Shown one piece after another: positions 35,959 through 45,085 of a DNA stretch of 64,000 bases. The translations under genes were made by a program, and so were the position numbers. The number at the start of each line of letters is the position of its first letter. The first letter of the stretch is position 1. The stretch is taken from NCBI RefSeq assembly GCF_003665065.1, contig NZ_RCHR01000008.1, positions 44,116-108,115 on the forward strand. The letters run 5' to 3'. This DNA comes from Oceanobacillus piezotolerans (GTDB lineage: Bacteria; Bacillota; Bacilli; Bacillales; Amphibacillaceae). Under the pieces are notes generated by a model. That model ran no database searches, was not told the DNA's origin, and worked only from the letters and a program-made list of their open reading frames with translations.

Positions 35959-37377
35959 TTACTTTCGTTTTTTCCTTTTTTCAGCTAATTCTATTGAAAG
36001 TTGGTTCGTTCTTTGCCTATTTAACGGATATAGAAATACTAATATTAAAAAGATTAATAAATAGATAACTCCAGGTACAAGAGTAGCTAGCGCATAAATC
36101 CCATCAAGTGCATTCTGTGACTGCACCTTAAGCGTGGCATCATATCCAACAGCTGTAATTGCAAATCCTCCGATACCACCAGCAAGTGCTTGACCAACTT
36201 TACGGGCAAAGGAATAGAAAGAATATACCGTTCCGTCTTCTCGCATTCCAGTTAGAAATTCATGATAATCAATGACATCTGTAACGAAAGCCCATATCAC
36301 AGTATTAAAGAATGCATACCCAAACATACCTATAGCTGCAAGTGCAATAAATTGGGAAGTCGATACGTTCGGTATAAAGAATAGAAGAATATATACAAAA
36401 GCAGCAAGTAACATTCCCACAGCTGTTATTTCCTTTTTGCCAAATCTAGCAACTAGTGGTTTTACTAATGGGATAGCAATAAATACAGTAACTGTTTGAA
36501 TAATTCCTACTATACTTAATGCTGCTGTATTGCTAAAGTAATCTTTAAACAAATAAATATTAGCTGCTCCGATAAGCATCGTACTCATCATAAAAATTAA
36601 CGATGCCCCAAGGATTGTTATTAAGGGTCTGTTTTTTAATAAAGCTTTTATTGTACGGCCTAAATTAGGTTTGATCCCAGTATTTACTGGTACCGACACA
36701 CGCTCAGTTGATAATTTATAACTTGCCATGTAACTAGCAAATGAAAGTATCCCAAAAATAACGGCTGCCATGAAAAATCCGTCAGCATCTGCCTTATTGT
36801 CGACAAATACAATTAATGGTCCAACTGCATTAATAATTAAACTTGCTATCATTGCACCCATGGTTCTAAATGTAGATAAAGCCGTACGCTCACCAGGATC
36901 GTTGGTGATAACAGAAGCCATTGATCCATATGGAATATTAACTGTACTATACAAAGTTCCCCATAAAATGTAGGTAACAAAAGCATAAGCTTCATAAAAC
37001 CCAGTTGACATTCCCGGAATATGAACGAACATCAATACACCTGATATAACGAGTGGAAATGACATTCTAAAAATCCACGGCTTAAATTTACCATGTTTGC
37101 TAGGTTTTCTAGAATCAATGAAGCGACCCCATGTAACGTCTGCAACCGCATCCCAAAGCCTAGCAACCAAAAAGAGTATCCCAACAAAAGCTGCACTAAT
37201 CCCAAAAACATCTGTATAGTAAACCATTAAGAAAGAACTTACTAAAATAAAGAAAAAGTCATTACCCAAATCGCCAAACATATAACCAATTTTATCCCGT
37301 AGGCCAAACGGTCTCACTGTTTCTTTTTCATGAATGGATTCTATATGAATCTCCTTTATACCAATAGCTTGACTCAT
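35959..37377 (-). CDS. GPH family cation:sugar symporter
   Basis: A 472-residue membrane protein with 12 predicted segments of the glycoside-pentoside-hexuronide family (MelB, XynB/YnaJ, UidB type). Diagnostic features are DKIGYMFGDLGNDFFFILVSSFLMVYYTDVFGI at the N-terminus, RLWDAVADVTWGRFIDSRKPSKHGKFKPWI (about 75-104) with the conserved Asp and RxxxKHGKxxPW, and ERTALSTFRTMGA (about 165). It should import a sugar or glycoside with Na+ or H+. It lies 196 bp after pgi and has its own operator candidate at 37478-37495 and terminator, so it probably forms its own unit. The substrate is unknown; no glycosidase is adjacent. A fragment of a second copy is at 31141-31455. Confidence 0.9.
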   Translation of the reverse strand: MSQAIGIKEIHIESIHEKETVRPFGLRDKIGYMFGDLGNDFFFILVSSFLMVYYTDVFGISAAFVGILFLVARLWDAVADVTWGRFIDSRKPSKHGKFKPWIFRMSFPLVISGVLMFVHIPGMSTGFYEAYAFVTYILWGTLYSTVNIPYGSMASVITNDPGERTALSTFRTMGAMIASLIINAVGPLIVFVDNKADADGFFMAAVIFGILSFASYMASYKLSTERVSVPVNTGIKPNLGRTIKALLKNRPLITILGASLIFMMSTMLIGAANIYLFKDYFSNTAALSIVGIIQTVTVFIAIPLVKPLVARFGKKEITAVGMLLAAFVYILLFFIPNVSTSQFIALAAIGMFGYAFFNTVIWAFVTDVIDYHEFLTGMREDGTVYSFYSFARKVGQALAGGIGGFAITAVGYDATLKVQSQNALDGIYALATLVPGVIYLLIFLILVFLYPLNRQRTNQLSIELAEKRKKRK

Positions 37378-37477
37378 TTTTATTCACCCTTCCTTGGTGC
37401 TTGATTTATTAGAAAACCCTTTCATTAATAAAAATAATTAATCTTTCATCTGCCAATTAAAAATAGTTTAATTAAAC

Positions 37478-37495
37478 TATCTCTACTCCGAGATA
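37478..37495. promoter_or_regulatory. MhqR-type inverted repeat upstream of the GPH symporter gene
   Basis: TATCTCTACTCCGAGATA has perfect 6-bp arms and 15 of 18 matches to the recalled MhqR consensus. It is about 100 bases before the symporter start. Confidence 0.6.
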
Positions 37496-37520
37496 ATTAA
37501 TAAAAAATATATCCTATACT

Positions 37521-37553
37521 CTTATTGGAGCTTAAAATTCTAGCTCCAATAAG
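37521..37553. terminator. Hairpin after pgi
   Basis: CTTATTGGAGCT / AGCTCCAATAAG, perfect 12-bp arms, 19 bases past the pgi stop. There is no immediate T-run, so it may be an RNA 3'-end stabiliser or a weak terminator. Confidence 0.6.
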
Positions 37554-37571
37554 AATATCTTTTTAAGTTTT

Positions 37572-38909
37572 TTAGTTAGATAGGCGTTGAAGTAAAGCTT
37601 CCTTCTCCTTCTCAAACCCTGGTTTACCAAGTAAAGCAAACATATTTTTCTTATATGCCTCAACACCTGGTTGATCAAATGGGTTAACTCCCATTAATAG
37701 TCCACTTATTCCAACTGCTTTTTCAAAGAAATAAACGAATTCACCGAATGTATATTCATTTAGATCATCTAATTCGACAACTAAATTAGGTACTCCACCA
37801 TCTACATGTGCAAGAACTGTACCTTGAAATGCCTTTTTATTTACTTCATCCATGGTTTTTCCTGCTAAGAAATTTAAACCGTCAATGTTTCCAGAATCTT
37901 CTTTGATGGTTAGGTCAGCAATTGGCTCTTTTACTTGAATAACCGTTTCTATCAAGTCCCGACGGCCTTCTTGAACATATTGACCCATTGAATGCAGGTC
38001 TGTTGAAAAATCAACTGAAGCAGGGAATAGTCCTTTTTGATCCTTTCCTTCACTTTCACCAAATAATTGCTTCCACCATTCTGATACATAGTGAAGGGAC
38101 GGCTCGTAATTTACCAATAGCTCTATGGACTTCCCTTTGCGATAAAGAGCATTTCGGACCGCCGCGTATTGATAGCTCTCATTTGTTGCAAGATCAGAAT
38201 TATTGTATTTTTTAGCAGCTGCGGAAGCTCCTTCCATCATTTGGTCAATGTCAAGCCCAGCTGTTGCTATTGGCAATAGACCAACCGCTGTTAATACAGA
38301 AAATCTCCCACCAACGTCATCCGGGATAACAAAGGTTTCATATCCTTCTTCATCTGCTAATTGTTTTAATGCACCTTTTTCTTTGTCTGTTGTAATAAAG
38401 ATACGTTCTTTCATTTCCTCTTTGGTGTATTTCTTCTCCATATACTCACGGAAAATACGGAAGGCAACTGCTGGCTCAGTTGTTGTACCAGATTTTGATA
38501 TAACATTAATAGAGAAATCTTTTCCATCTAATAATTCCAGTAATTGGGTGATATACTTAGAGCTGATATTTTGTCCAGCAAAATATATTTCCGTATTTCC
38601 ATCCATTTGGTTATGAAATGTATGGGAAAGAGCTTCAATTGCAGCCCTTGCCCCAAGATAGGATCCACCAATTCCAATTACGACAAGTGCTTTAGAATTA
38701 TTGCGAATTCTTTCAGCAGCTTTTTTAATTCTTGAGAACTCATCTTTATCATAATTGCTTGGTAAATCAACCCAGCCATGAAAATCAGATCCTGGACCCT
38801 TGTGGTCATGTAGCATTTGATGAGCTACTTTTACTTGTTCTGTTAAGTTATCAATTTCGCTTTGATTTAAAAATGGTAGTGCATTTGTATAATCGAATGA
38901 AATAGTCAT
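37572..38909 (-). CDS. pgi: Glucose-6-phosphate isomerase
   Basis: A 445-residue cytosolic enzyme interconverting glucose-6-phosphate and fructose-6-phosphate. Two SIS domains are visible. [18 protein letters not shown] (about 77-94) and [16 protein letters not shown] (about 136-151) bind the phosphate, and catalytic residues lie in [15 protein letters not shown] (about 199-213). The late [22 protein letters not shown] segment (about 409-430) carries the conserved Gln and Lys. The length matches Bacillus Pgi. It is the last gene of zwf-tkt-gnd-tal-pgi. In this setting it would return fructose-6-phosphate to glucose-6-phosphate for another turn through zwf. Confidence 0.97.
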   Translation of the reverse strand: MTISFDYTNALPFLNQSEIDNLTEQVKVAHQMLHDHKGPGSDFHGWVDLPSNYDKDEFSRIKKAAERIRNNSKALVVIGIGGSYLGARAAIEALSHTFHNQMDGNTEIYFAGQNISSKYITQLLELLDGKDFSINVISKSGTTTEPAVAFRIFREYMEKKYTKEEMKERIFITTDKEKGALKQLADEEGYETFVIPDDVGGRFSVLTAVGLLPIATAGLDIDQMMEGASAAAKKYNNSDLATNESYQYAAVRNALYRKGKSIELLVNYEPSLHYVSEWWKQLFGESEGKDQKGLFPASVDFSTDLHSMGQYVQEGRRDLIETVIQVKEPIADLTIKEDSGNIDGLNFLAGKTMDEVNKKAFQGTVLAHVDGGVPNLVVELDDLNEYTFGEFVYFFEKAVGISGLLMGVNPFDQPGVEAYKKNMFALLGKPGFEKEKEALLQRLSN

Positions 38910-38932
38910 GTAATTACCCCCAAATTTAGTTT

Positions 38933-38960
38933 GATGCAGTCAGTAATTACTGACTGCATC
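38933..38960. repeat. Perfect 28-bp palindrome between tal and pgi
   Basis: Each half reads GATGCAGTCAGTAA to the centre. It has no T-run on either strand and lies between the tal stop and the pgi ribosome site, so it may set relative transcript levels by processing or partial attenuation rather than end the operon. Confidence 0.75.
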
Positions 38961-38970
38961 TTAAGAAATG

Positions 38971-39639
38971 TTAGTTTTTAACTGCTTTTTCCCAATCAGC
39001 TGCAAATTTTTCAATTCCTTGGTCCGTTAATGGATGTTTTGTAAGCTGGTCAATAACGGAATACGGGACAGTTGCAATATGTGCTCCTGCCATTGCAACA
39101 CGGGTTACATGGTCTGGATGACGAACAGATGCTGCAATGATTTGTGCATCTAAGTTATGAATACGGAACAATTCAGCTATCTTAGCTACCAATTGAACAC
39201 CATCTTCAGAGATATCATCTAAGCGTCCTAAGAATGGTGATACATAAGTTGCACCTGCACGAGCAGCTAATAACGCTTGGTTAACTGTAAAGATAAGTGT
39301 AACGTTTGTTTTTACACCTTTTTTAGCAAGGTAACGAGTTGCCTCTAGGCCTGCCACTGTCATCGGAACTTTGATTGTGATGTTTTTATCTCCACCATTA
39401 ATTTTAATAAGTTCCTCTGCTTGGGCGATCATTTCTTCCGCAGTTACCGCATCGGGAGTTACTTCCGCTGATACAGATTCTACTTCGGGTACTGCTTGAA
39501 GAATTTCTTCAATACGGTCCTCGAATTTCACGCCTTCTTTCGCAACTAACGATGGATTCGTTGTAACACCAGATAAAACGCCTATTTTATATGCTTTTTT
39601 AATATCCTCTAAATTTGCAGTATCAATAAAGAATTTCAT
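38971..39639 (-). CDS. tal: Transaldolase (short TalC/MipB type)
   Basis: A 222-residue (alpha/beta)8 enzyme of the small transaldolase / fructose-6-phosphate aldolase family. The Schiff-base lysine is Lys90 (NITIKVPMT). The N-terminal [16 protein letters not shown] and [13 protein letters not shown] (24-36) and the late [21 protein letters not shown] are signatures. It would transfer dihydroxyacetone units between sugar phosphates in the non-oxidative pentose phosphate pathway. It sits 51 bp after gnd and 61 bp before pgi, with a 28-bp palindrome in the second gap. Confidence 0.95.
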   Translation of the reverse strand: MKFFIDTANLEDIKKAYKIGVLSGVTTNPSLVAKEGVKFEDRIEEILQAVPEVESVSAEVTPDAVTAEEMIAQAEELIKINGGDKNITIKVPMTVAGLEATRYLAKKGVKTNVTLIFTVNQALLAARAGATYVSPFLGRLDDISEDGVQLVAKIAELFRIHNLDAQIIAASVRHPDHVTRVAMAGAHIATVPYSVIDQLTKHPLTDQGIEKFAADWEKAVKN

Positions 39640-39690
39640 AATTAAACTCCTCCATTTTATATTAATCTGTCATTTTATATTAATCCGTTA

Positions 39691-40584
39691 TTATTTCTTT
39701 TCTACAGCATGTCCGCCAAACTCATTGCGTAGAGCTGCAACTACTTTACCATTAAATGTATCTGTATCGAGTGATCTGTAACGCATTAATAAGGACATCG
39801 CAATGACAGGTGTTGCCGTTTCTAAGTCTAAAGCTGTTTCAAGCGTCCATTTTGCTTCACCTGATGAATGCATAATTCCTTTGATTTCATCCAGTTTTGC
39901 ATCTTTCGCAAAAGCATTTTCAGTAAGCTCCATTAACCATGAACGAATAACTGACCCATTATTCCACACCCTTGCAACGTGTTCATAGTCATAATCAAAT
40001 TCACTTTTCTCTAGAACCTCAAATCCTTCACCAATGGCAGCCATCATTCCATATTCAATGCCGTTGTGCACCATTTTCAAGAAGTGGCCACTTCCTGGTT
40101 TTCCTCCATAAATATAGCCATTTTTAACAGCTGTATCATGGAAAATAGGTTCGACAACCTCCCAAGCTTCCGGATCTCCACCTATCATGTAGTTCGCTCC
40201 ATTACGAGCACCTTCCATACCACCAGATGTACCTGCATCCATAAAGCTTACGCCAATTTCTTTTAATTGGTTATAACGGCGAATAGATTCTTTATAATGA
40301 GAGTTTCCGGCTTCGATTACAATATCTCCCTTTTCTAAGTAAGGTGTAATTTCACTTATAACAGAATCCACCACCGGATGGGGTACCATAATCCACAAAA
40401 CTCTTGGTTTATCTAATGATTGAACCAATTCTTTAATCTTTGTCGTACCTTCAGCACCATTCGCTTTCATTTCATCTACTGCTTGAGGATTTAAATCATA
40501 TGCCACAACTTGATGTTTATGGTCCATTAAGTTTTTACCAAGATTCAATCCCATTTTTCCTAATCCAATTAATCCTACTTGCAT
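39691..40584 (-). CDS. gndA: 6-phosphogluconate dehydrogenase, decarboxylating (short YqeC/GndA type)
   Basis: A 297-residue enzyme converting 6-phosphogluconate to ribulose-5-phosphate and CO2. The dinucleotide motif is GLIGLGKMGLNLGKNL (4-19), followed by the DAGTSGGMEGARNG block (about 116-129) and the catalytic lysine region GHFLKMVHNGIEYGMM (about 165-180). It is about 170 residues shorter than NADP-dependent GntZ/Gnd, as in B. subtilis YqeC and relatives usually reported as NAD-preferring. The residue after the second strand (AYDLNPQA) includes Asp, consistent with NAD. So this step may yield NADH rather than NADPH. Third gene of the operon. Confidence 0.93.
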   Translation of the reverse strand: MQVGLIGLGKMGLNLGKNLMDHKHQVVAYDLNPQAVDEMKANGAEGTTKIKELVQSLDKPRVLWIMVPHPVVDSVISEITPYLEKGDIVIEAGNSHYKESIRRYNQLKEIGVSFMDAGTSGGMEGARNGANYMIGGDPEAWEVVEPIFHDTAVKNGYIYGGKPGSGHFLKMVHNGIEYGMMAAIGEGFEVLEKSEFDYDYEHVARVWNNGSVIRSWLMELTENAFAKDAKLDEIKGIMHSSGEAKWTLETALDLETATPVIAMSLLMRYRSLDTDTFNGKVVAALRNEFGGHAVEKK

Positions 40585-40623
40585 GTTAGTTCCCCCTCAA
40601 AATAATTATCTTTATAATTTAAT

Positions 40624-42633
40624 TTATTTACCCAACAAACTATTTACGTTGTTTACTACGTTTTCTGTTGTAAAGCCAAACCACTCCAGTACCGATGCAC
40701 CTGTTCCAGAAGCACCAAATGTCTCAATGGAGATGATTTTTCCATTCGGACCTACATAACGATCCCAACCAAGGGAAATTCCCATTTCTATTGCTACCCT
40801 ATTTGTAATAGATGAAGGAAGTACTTTTTCCTTATATGCTTCAGATTGTTGCTGGAAAAGTTCCCAACTTGGCATTGCAACCACACGTACTGAAACATTT
40901 TTCTTTTCAAGTTCAGCCTTGGCATTGACTGCTAAGGAAACCTCTGAACCTGTAGCGAGTAAAATAACTTCAGGATTTTCATTTGTTTCTGTTAATACGT
41001 AGGCACCTTTTTGAAGGTGTGCAATATTTGCTTCTGTTTCTACAAATACAGGTAGATTTTGACGGCTTAGAATTAATGCCACCGGACCTTCTGTATGACT
41101 TAAAGCATAGCCCCAAGCACTTGCTGTTTCATTTGCATCAGATGGACGAATAACGGTAAGTCCTGGTATAGCACGAAGAGCAGCTAATTGTTCAACCGGT
41201 TCATGTGTCGGTCCGTCTTCTCCCACTGCAATAGAATCATGAGTAAATACATATGTTACAGGTAATTTTTGTAATGCAGCTAAACGGATAGATGGTCTTA
41301 AGTAATCATTGAAAACAAAGAATGTACTTACAAATGGTTTCACTCCTCCATGAAGAGCCATGCCGTTAGCTGCAGCTCCCATTGCGTGTTCACGAACACC
41401 AAAGTAAACATTACGGCCTGCATACGAATCAATCGCAAATCTTTCTTGATCTTTAATATCAGTCATTGTCGAACCAGAGAGGTCGGCACTTCCTCCAAAA
41501 ATAGTTGGAACTTGTTTCACAAAGTGATTAATCGCATCTCCGCTAGCTACACGAGTAGAAACTGATTTTTCTTTATCAAACGTTAAGATGTCTTTTGCAT
41601 CTATTAATACTTCGCCATTTATCGCTCTTTCTAGTTCGCCCGCTAGTTCTGGATGTGCTTCTTTGTAAGCAGTGAATAACTCTTTCCACTGATTTTCTTT
41701 TGAAAGACCTTGCTGTTTTAACTTATCGAAGTGCTGTTTTACTTCTTCTGGTACAAAGAAATCTTCTTCATAGGTCCAGTTATATACCTGTTTGGTCGCT
41801 TTCGCTTCTTCTAATCCAAGTGGCGCACCATGTGCTTTGTTTGTTCCGGCAACCTTTGGACTTCCGTAACCAATAGTGGTTCGAATCTCAATAATTGTCG
41901 GTTGTTCCTCGTTTTGCTTCGCTGCTTCGATTGCCTTTGTGATCTCTTCAATGTTATTTCCATCTTCCACACGTAGATAGTGCCAGTTAGCAGATTCTGC
42001 TCTTTTTTGAATATTTTCAGAGAATGAAAGATTTAATGTACCATCCAAAGAAATATCATTGGAGTCATATAATGCGATCAATTTACCAAGCTTCATATGG
42101 CCTGCCATAGACATGGCTTCATAGGAGACACCTTCCATCAAATCCCCGTCCCCAACTAAAGCAAACGTATGATGATCCACAACTGGAAAACCATCTTTAT
42201 TAAATTTCGCTGCTAAATGAGCTTCTGCCATTGCCATTCCAACTGCATTGGCAATACCTTGGCCTAAAGGACCTGTCGTTGCTTCCACACCATCCGTGTG
42301 TCCAAATTCAGGATGACCTGGTGTCTTACTGTTCAACTTGCGAAAGCTTTTCAAATCATCAATTGACACATCATATCCAAACAAATGTAACAAGCTATAT
42401 AACAAGCTGGATCCATGACCTGCTGAAAGAACAAAGCGATCACGGTCAAACCATTTTGCATTTTGCGGATTATGGTTTAAATGATTGGCCCATAAAGCAT
42501 ACGCCATAGGTGCGGCACCCATTGGTAAACCCGGGTGGCCTGAATTTGCTCGATTGACACTATCAATCGATAAAGTTCGAATTGTATTTACTGCTAATGT
42601 TTCAATTTCCTGTGTTGTTTTAGTAGATGTCAT
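40624..42633 (-). CDS. tkt: Transketolase
   Basis: A 669-residue thiamine diphosphate enzyme moving two-carbon units between sugar phosphates. The N-terminal domain has [12 protein letters not shown] (about 30-41) and the ThDP motif [19 protein letters not shown] (about 157-175) ending in NDISLDG. The middle pyrimidine domain has [19 protein letters not shown] (about 409-427), including the catalytic glutamate, and [19 protein letters not shown] (about 469-487). The C-terminal domain is complete. It lies 24 bp after zwf and 39 bp before gnd, so translation is probably tightly linked. Confidence 0.97.
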   Translation of the reverse strand: MTSTKTTQEIETLAVNTIRTLSIDSVNRANSGHPGLPMGAAPMAYALWANHLNHNPQNAKWFDRDRFVLSAGHGSSLLYSLLHLFGYDVSIDDLKSFRKLNSKTPGHPEFGHTDGVEATTGPLGQGIANAVGMAMAEAHLAAKFNKDGFPVVDHHTFALVGDGDLMEGVSYEAMSMAGHMKLGKLIALYDSNDISLDGTLNLSFSENIQKRAESANWHYLRVEDGNNIEEITKAIEAAKQNEEQPTIIEIRTTIGYGSPKVAGTNKAHGAPLGLEEAKATKQVYNWTYEEDFFVPEEVKQHFDKLKQQGLSKENQWKELFTAYKEAHPELAGELERAINGEVLIDAKDILTFDKEKSVSTRVASGDAINHFVKQVPTIFGGSADLSGSTMTDIKDQERFAIDSYAGRNVYFGVREHAMGAAANGMALHGGVKPFVSTFFVFNDYLRPSIRLAALQKLPVTYVFTHDSIAVGEDGPTHEPVEQLAALRAIPGLTVIRPSDANETASAWGYALSHTEGPVALILSRQNLPVFVETEANIAHLQKGAYVLTETNENPEVILLATGSEVSLAVNAKAELEKKNVSVRVVAMPSWELFQQQSEAYKEKVLPSSITNRVAIEMGISLGWDRYVGPNGKIISIETFGASGTGASVLEWFGFTTENVVNNVNSLLGK

Positions 42634-42657
42634 GATAAATCTCCTTTAATTATTTTC

Positions 42658-44145
42658 TTATGCTTGCAGTGCTAATTGTTTTTCTTTTATTGATGACTTG
42701 TCTAACCACCATGAGAAACCATCTTCTTCAAGTAGTCGATTTGCTGCATCTGGACCATTTGATCCTGCTGTATATCCATGAAGCGGAATTTGCTCTTCGT
42801 CAAATGCTTCTAAGATAGGCTGAACCCATTTCCAGGATAATTCTACTTCATTCCAGTGTGCAAAAAATCTGGAATCACCACGGATTGCATCATAAATTAA
42901 TAATTCATATCCATCAGGTACATCCAATTGACTGGAAGCATAATCGGCATTAATGGGTTCCAATTCACCATTAACGGGATTTTTACTATTTAAAATAAGG
43001 GAAACAGATTCATTCGGGTTTATTTCGATTACTAGCAAGTTCGGATCCTTATTTAAATAAATATCATTATGATTCCGCTTAAATTCTACTACGATACGCG
43101 TTGATTTTTCTGGCATCTTCTTTCCGGTACGGATATAAAAAGGAACACCAGCCCAATCCTGGTTGTCAATCCATAAACGTGCAGCTATAAATGTATCGGT
43201 CTGAGAATCTTTTCGAACACCTGGTTCATCCCTATATCCAGGAACGTTTTTGTTATTCACTAACCCCGCTTCGTACTGTCCTCTTACTAAATTTTTCCCA
43301 ACTTCATCCTTATTTAATGGACGAAGAGCTTCTAATACTTTTCGTTTTTCTGCACGAATTTCGTTTGCATCCTTTTGTTTTGGCGCATGCATTGCTGTCA
43401 TCATCAATAATTGGAGCATATGATTTTGGAACATGTCGCGTATCGCTCCGGCTTGATCATAATAGCCAGCTCTTTGCTCTACTCCTACTGTTTCACTTGC
43501 GGTGATTTGAACATTCGCAATGGATCTGTTACTCCACAATGCTTGGAAAACTGGATTTTCAAATTTTAATGCTTCGAGATTCCGCACCATTGGCTTGCCA
43601 AGATAGTGATCAATTCGATAAATCTCATCTTCTTTAAACGCATTGTTTAGATTCTGATTTAGTAAACGAGCAGACTTTAGATCTTGTCCAAACGGCTTTT
43701 CAATGATGAGTCGTTTCCATCCATTTGTAGTACCTAATCCACTTTCTTTTATGTTTAATGCAATGACATCAAAAAACTCTGGTGCGACAGATAAATAAAA
43801 CAATCGATTCTCCGGAATATTCAACTCTTCTTCTCTGTCTTTTACAAGTTGAAGCAGTCTTTGATAATCCTCTTTGTTCCTAGCATCTAACTTGCTGTAG
43901 CGGATAGTAGTTAGAAATTGTTCTATTTTCGAACCGTTATCTGATAAACGCCTGGAAAAGGTTCGAATGGAATTTTCTACACTTTCCTGAAAATCCTTAT
44001 CAGTGGATTCGTTCCTACCAAGGCCAATGATGGAAAAGGTCGAGGGCATTTTTTCTTCCAGAAACAAATTATATAATGCCGGATATATTTTTCTTTTTGC
44101 TAAATCCCCTGTTCCACCGAATAACACGAAGGTCATCGTATCCAT
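42658..44145 (-). CDS. zwf: Glucose-6-phosphate 1-dehydrogenase
   Basis: A 495-residue enzyme oxidising glucose-6-phosphate to 6-phosphogluconolactone, normally with NADP. The coenzyme motif is FGGTGDLAKRKIYPAL (8-23). The active-site RIDHYLGKPMVRN (about 174-186) carries the catalytic histidine region, and EKPFGQD (about 145) is also conserved. The length matches Bacillus Zwf. It is the first gene of the pentose phosphate operon, preceded by AAAGGAG and two operator-like inverted repeats. No 6-phosphogluconolactonase gene is in the operon, so the lactone is hydrolysed spontaneously or by an enzyme encoded elsewhere. Confidence 0.97.
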   Translation of the reverse strand: MDTMTFVLFGGTGDLAKRKIYPALYNLFLEEKMPSTFSIIGLGRNESTDKDFQESVENSIRTFSRRLSDNGSKIEQFLTTIRYSKLDARNKEDYQRLLQLVKDREEELNIPENRLFYLSVAPEFFDVIALNIKESGLGTTNGWKRLIIEKPFGQDLKSARLLNQNLNNAFKEDEIYRIDHYLGKPMVRNLEALKFENPVFQALWSNRSIANVQITASETVGVEQRAGYYDQAGAIRDMFQNHMLQLLMMTAMHAPKQKDANEIRAEKRKVLEALRPLNKDEVGKNLVRGQYEAGLVNNKNVPGYRDEPGVRKDSQTDTFIAARLWIDNQDWAGVPFYIRTGKKMPEKSTRIVVEFKRNHNDIYLNKDPNLLVIEINPNESVSLILNSKNPVNGELEPINADYASSQLDVPDGYELLIYDAIRGDSRFFAHWNEVELSWKWVQPILEAFDEEQIPLHGYTAGSNGPDAANRLLEEDGFSWWLDKSSIKEKQLALQA

Positions 44146-44248
44146 ACATTCTTTCTCCTTTCAATTAATCAAGAATTTGAACTGCTATTTTTATTAACAT
44201 TTTATCCAAAGTATAAAACTTTCATTTTTATATTAAAATTAATTAAGG

Positions 44249-44266
44249 TATCTCTAATTTGAAATA
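44249..44266. promoter_or_regulatory. MhqR-type operator candidate upstream of zwf
   Basis: TATCTCTAATTTGAAATA (15 of 18 matches to the recalled consensus), 104 bases before the zwf start. A weaker relative, TATCTTTAATTCATAATA, lies at 44341-44358. Confidence 0.55.
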
Positions 44267-44524
44267 TATTTGTAAAAAAATACTAGAATTATCTCTCCAT
44301 CCTCTATCTGTATATTAAATTCATAAATAATGAATTTAGATATCTTTAATTCATAATAAATATTATACTTGATTCTCTAGTTTGTCAATGAATAAACTTT
44401 AACTATAAATTATGATATATAACTAATTAATTCAAACCCAGATCTAGAGATATTTTTTTCTTGTAGTTCGGGTTTTCCTTTTTTATTTATCTAGGTGGGA
44501 TTATCAAAAAATCCCCTAATTTCT

Positions 44525-44790
44525 TCAGGCGACATTCCAAAATATTTTACCTCTAATATAAGAGTAAGCCAACAAGACAATAGGCGTTACACCATCTTGC
44601 ATAGACTCTCAATAGCCATCACATGTACTTCAGTAATCACAACACCTGAAGCATGTGTTACCACGTAGACCTTATAACGGTCTTCGAGTGCCTCTTGCAC
44701 TGGTATAACTGTACAAGCCTCAGTCCAAAGATTGCGGCAACAATTAATTATTTTTTCAGTGTGTTCAACTGTTTTACTTCCTTGGGACGG
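44525..44790 (-). pseudogene. Remnant of an isochorismatase-family hydrolase
   Basis: On the minus strand one frame reads EHTEKIINCCRNLWTEACTV then IPVQEALEDRYKVYVVTHAS and GVVITEVHVMAIES. A +/-1 shift then continues MQDGVTPIVLLAYSYI and ends at TGA. The YcaC-type isochorismatase pattern LWTEVCV-P--ALE-GY-VYVVTDASG--S-E-HE-AI-RM-QAG--P is clear. The N-terminal half with the catalytic Asp and Lys is missing. It lies between the zwf promoter and the glmS terminator. Confidence 0.8.
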
Positions 44791-44873
44791 ACACAGTTAG
44801 GATGGTAACATAATAGAGGATAGAGAATGGATAAAAGATGATGAAACCCTTATTGGACAAGGGTTGGAAGGAG

Positions 44874-44964
44874 TATTGGACAAAGAAAAACAGGCTGAAT
44901 CACTATTGGATTCAGCCCGAATTTGGGATTAATGTTTGTTAAAACAAACGTTTGATTGTTGATT
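44874..44964. repeat. Terminator-type dispersed repeat, copy B
   Basis: Partner of 23091-23180. It contains GGCTGAATC-CACTATTG-style stem with perfect 9-bp arms, then AATTTGGGATTAATGTTTGTT and AAAACAAACGTTTGATT. It follows glmS on the minus strand. Confidence 0.8.
44883..44917 (-). terminator. glmS terminator inside repeat copy B
   Basis: GGCTGAATC / GATTCAGCC stem with a 7-base loop, followed on the minus strand by TGTTTTTCTTT. It lies about 170 bases after the glmS stop. Confidence 0.75.
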
Positions 44965-45085
44965 GAAAAAGCTATTGAGATACATATTGTTTTCCCGCTA
45001 AACTAAGTTCCATCAGGAAAGAACAAAGTTACGTTGGGAACAAGAGAGTTACAGGGAGATAATTAAAGTCTTAATCGTGTACAAC

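Noticed and set aside
44781..44931. Open frame on the plus strand ending LLDSARIWD in repeat B
   Set aside because: No start codon, and the frame is not conserved in repeat copy A.
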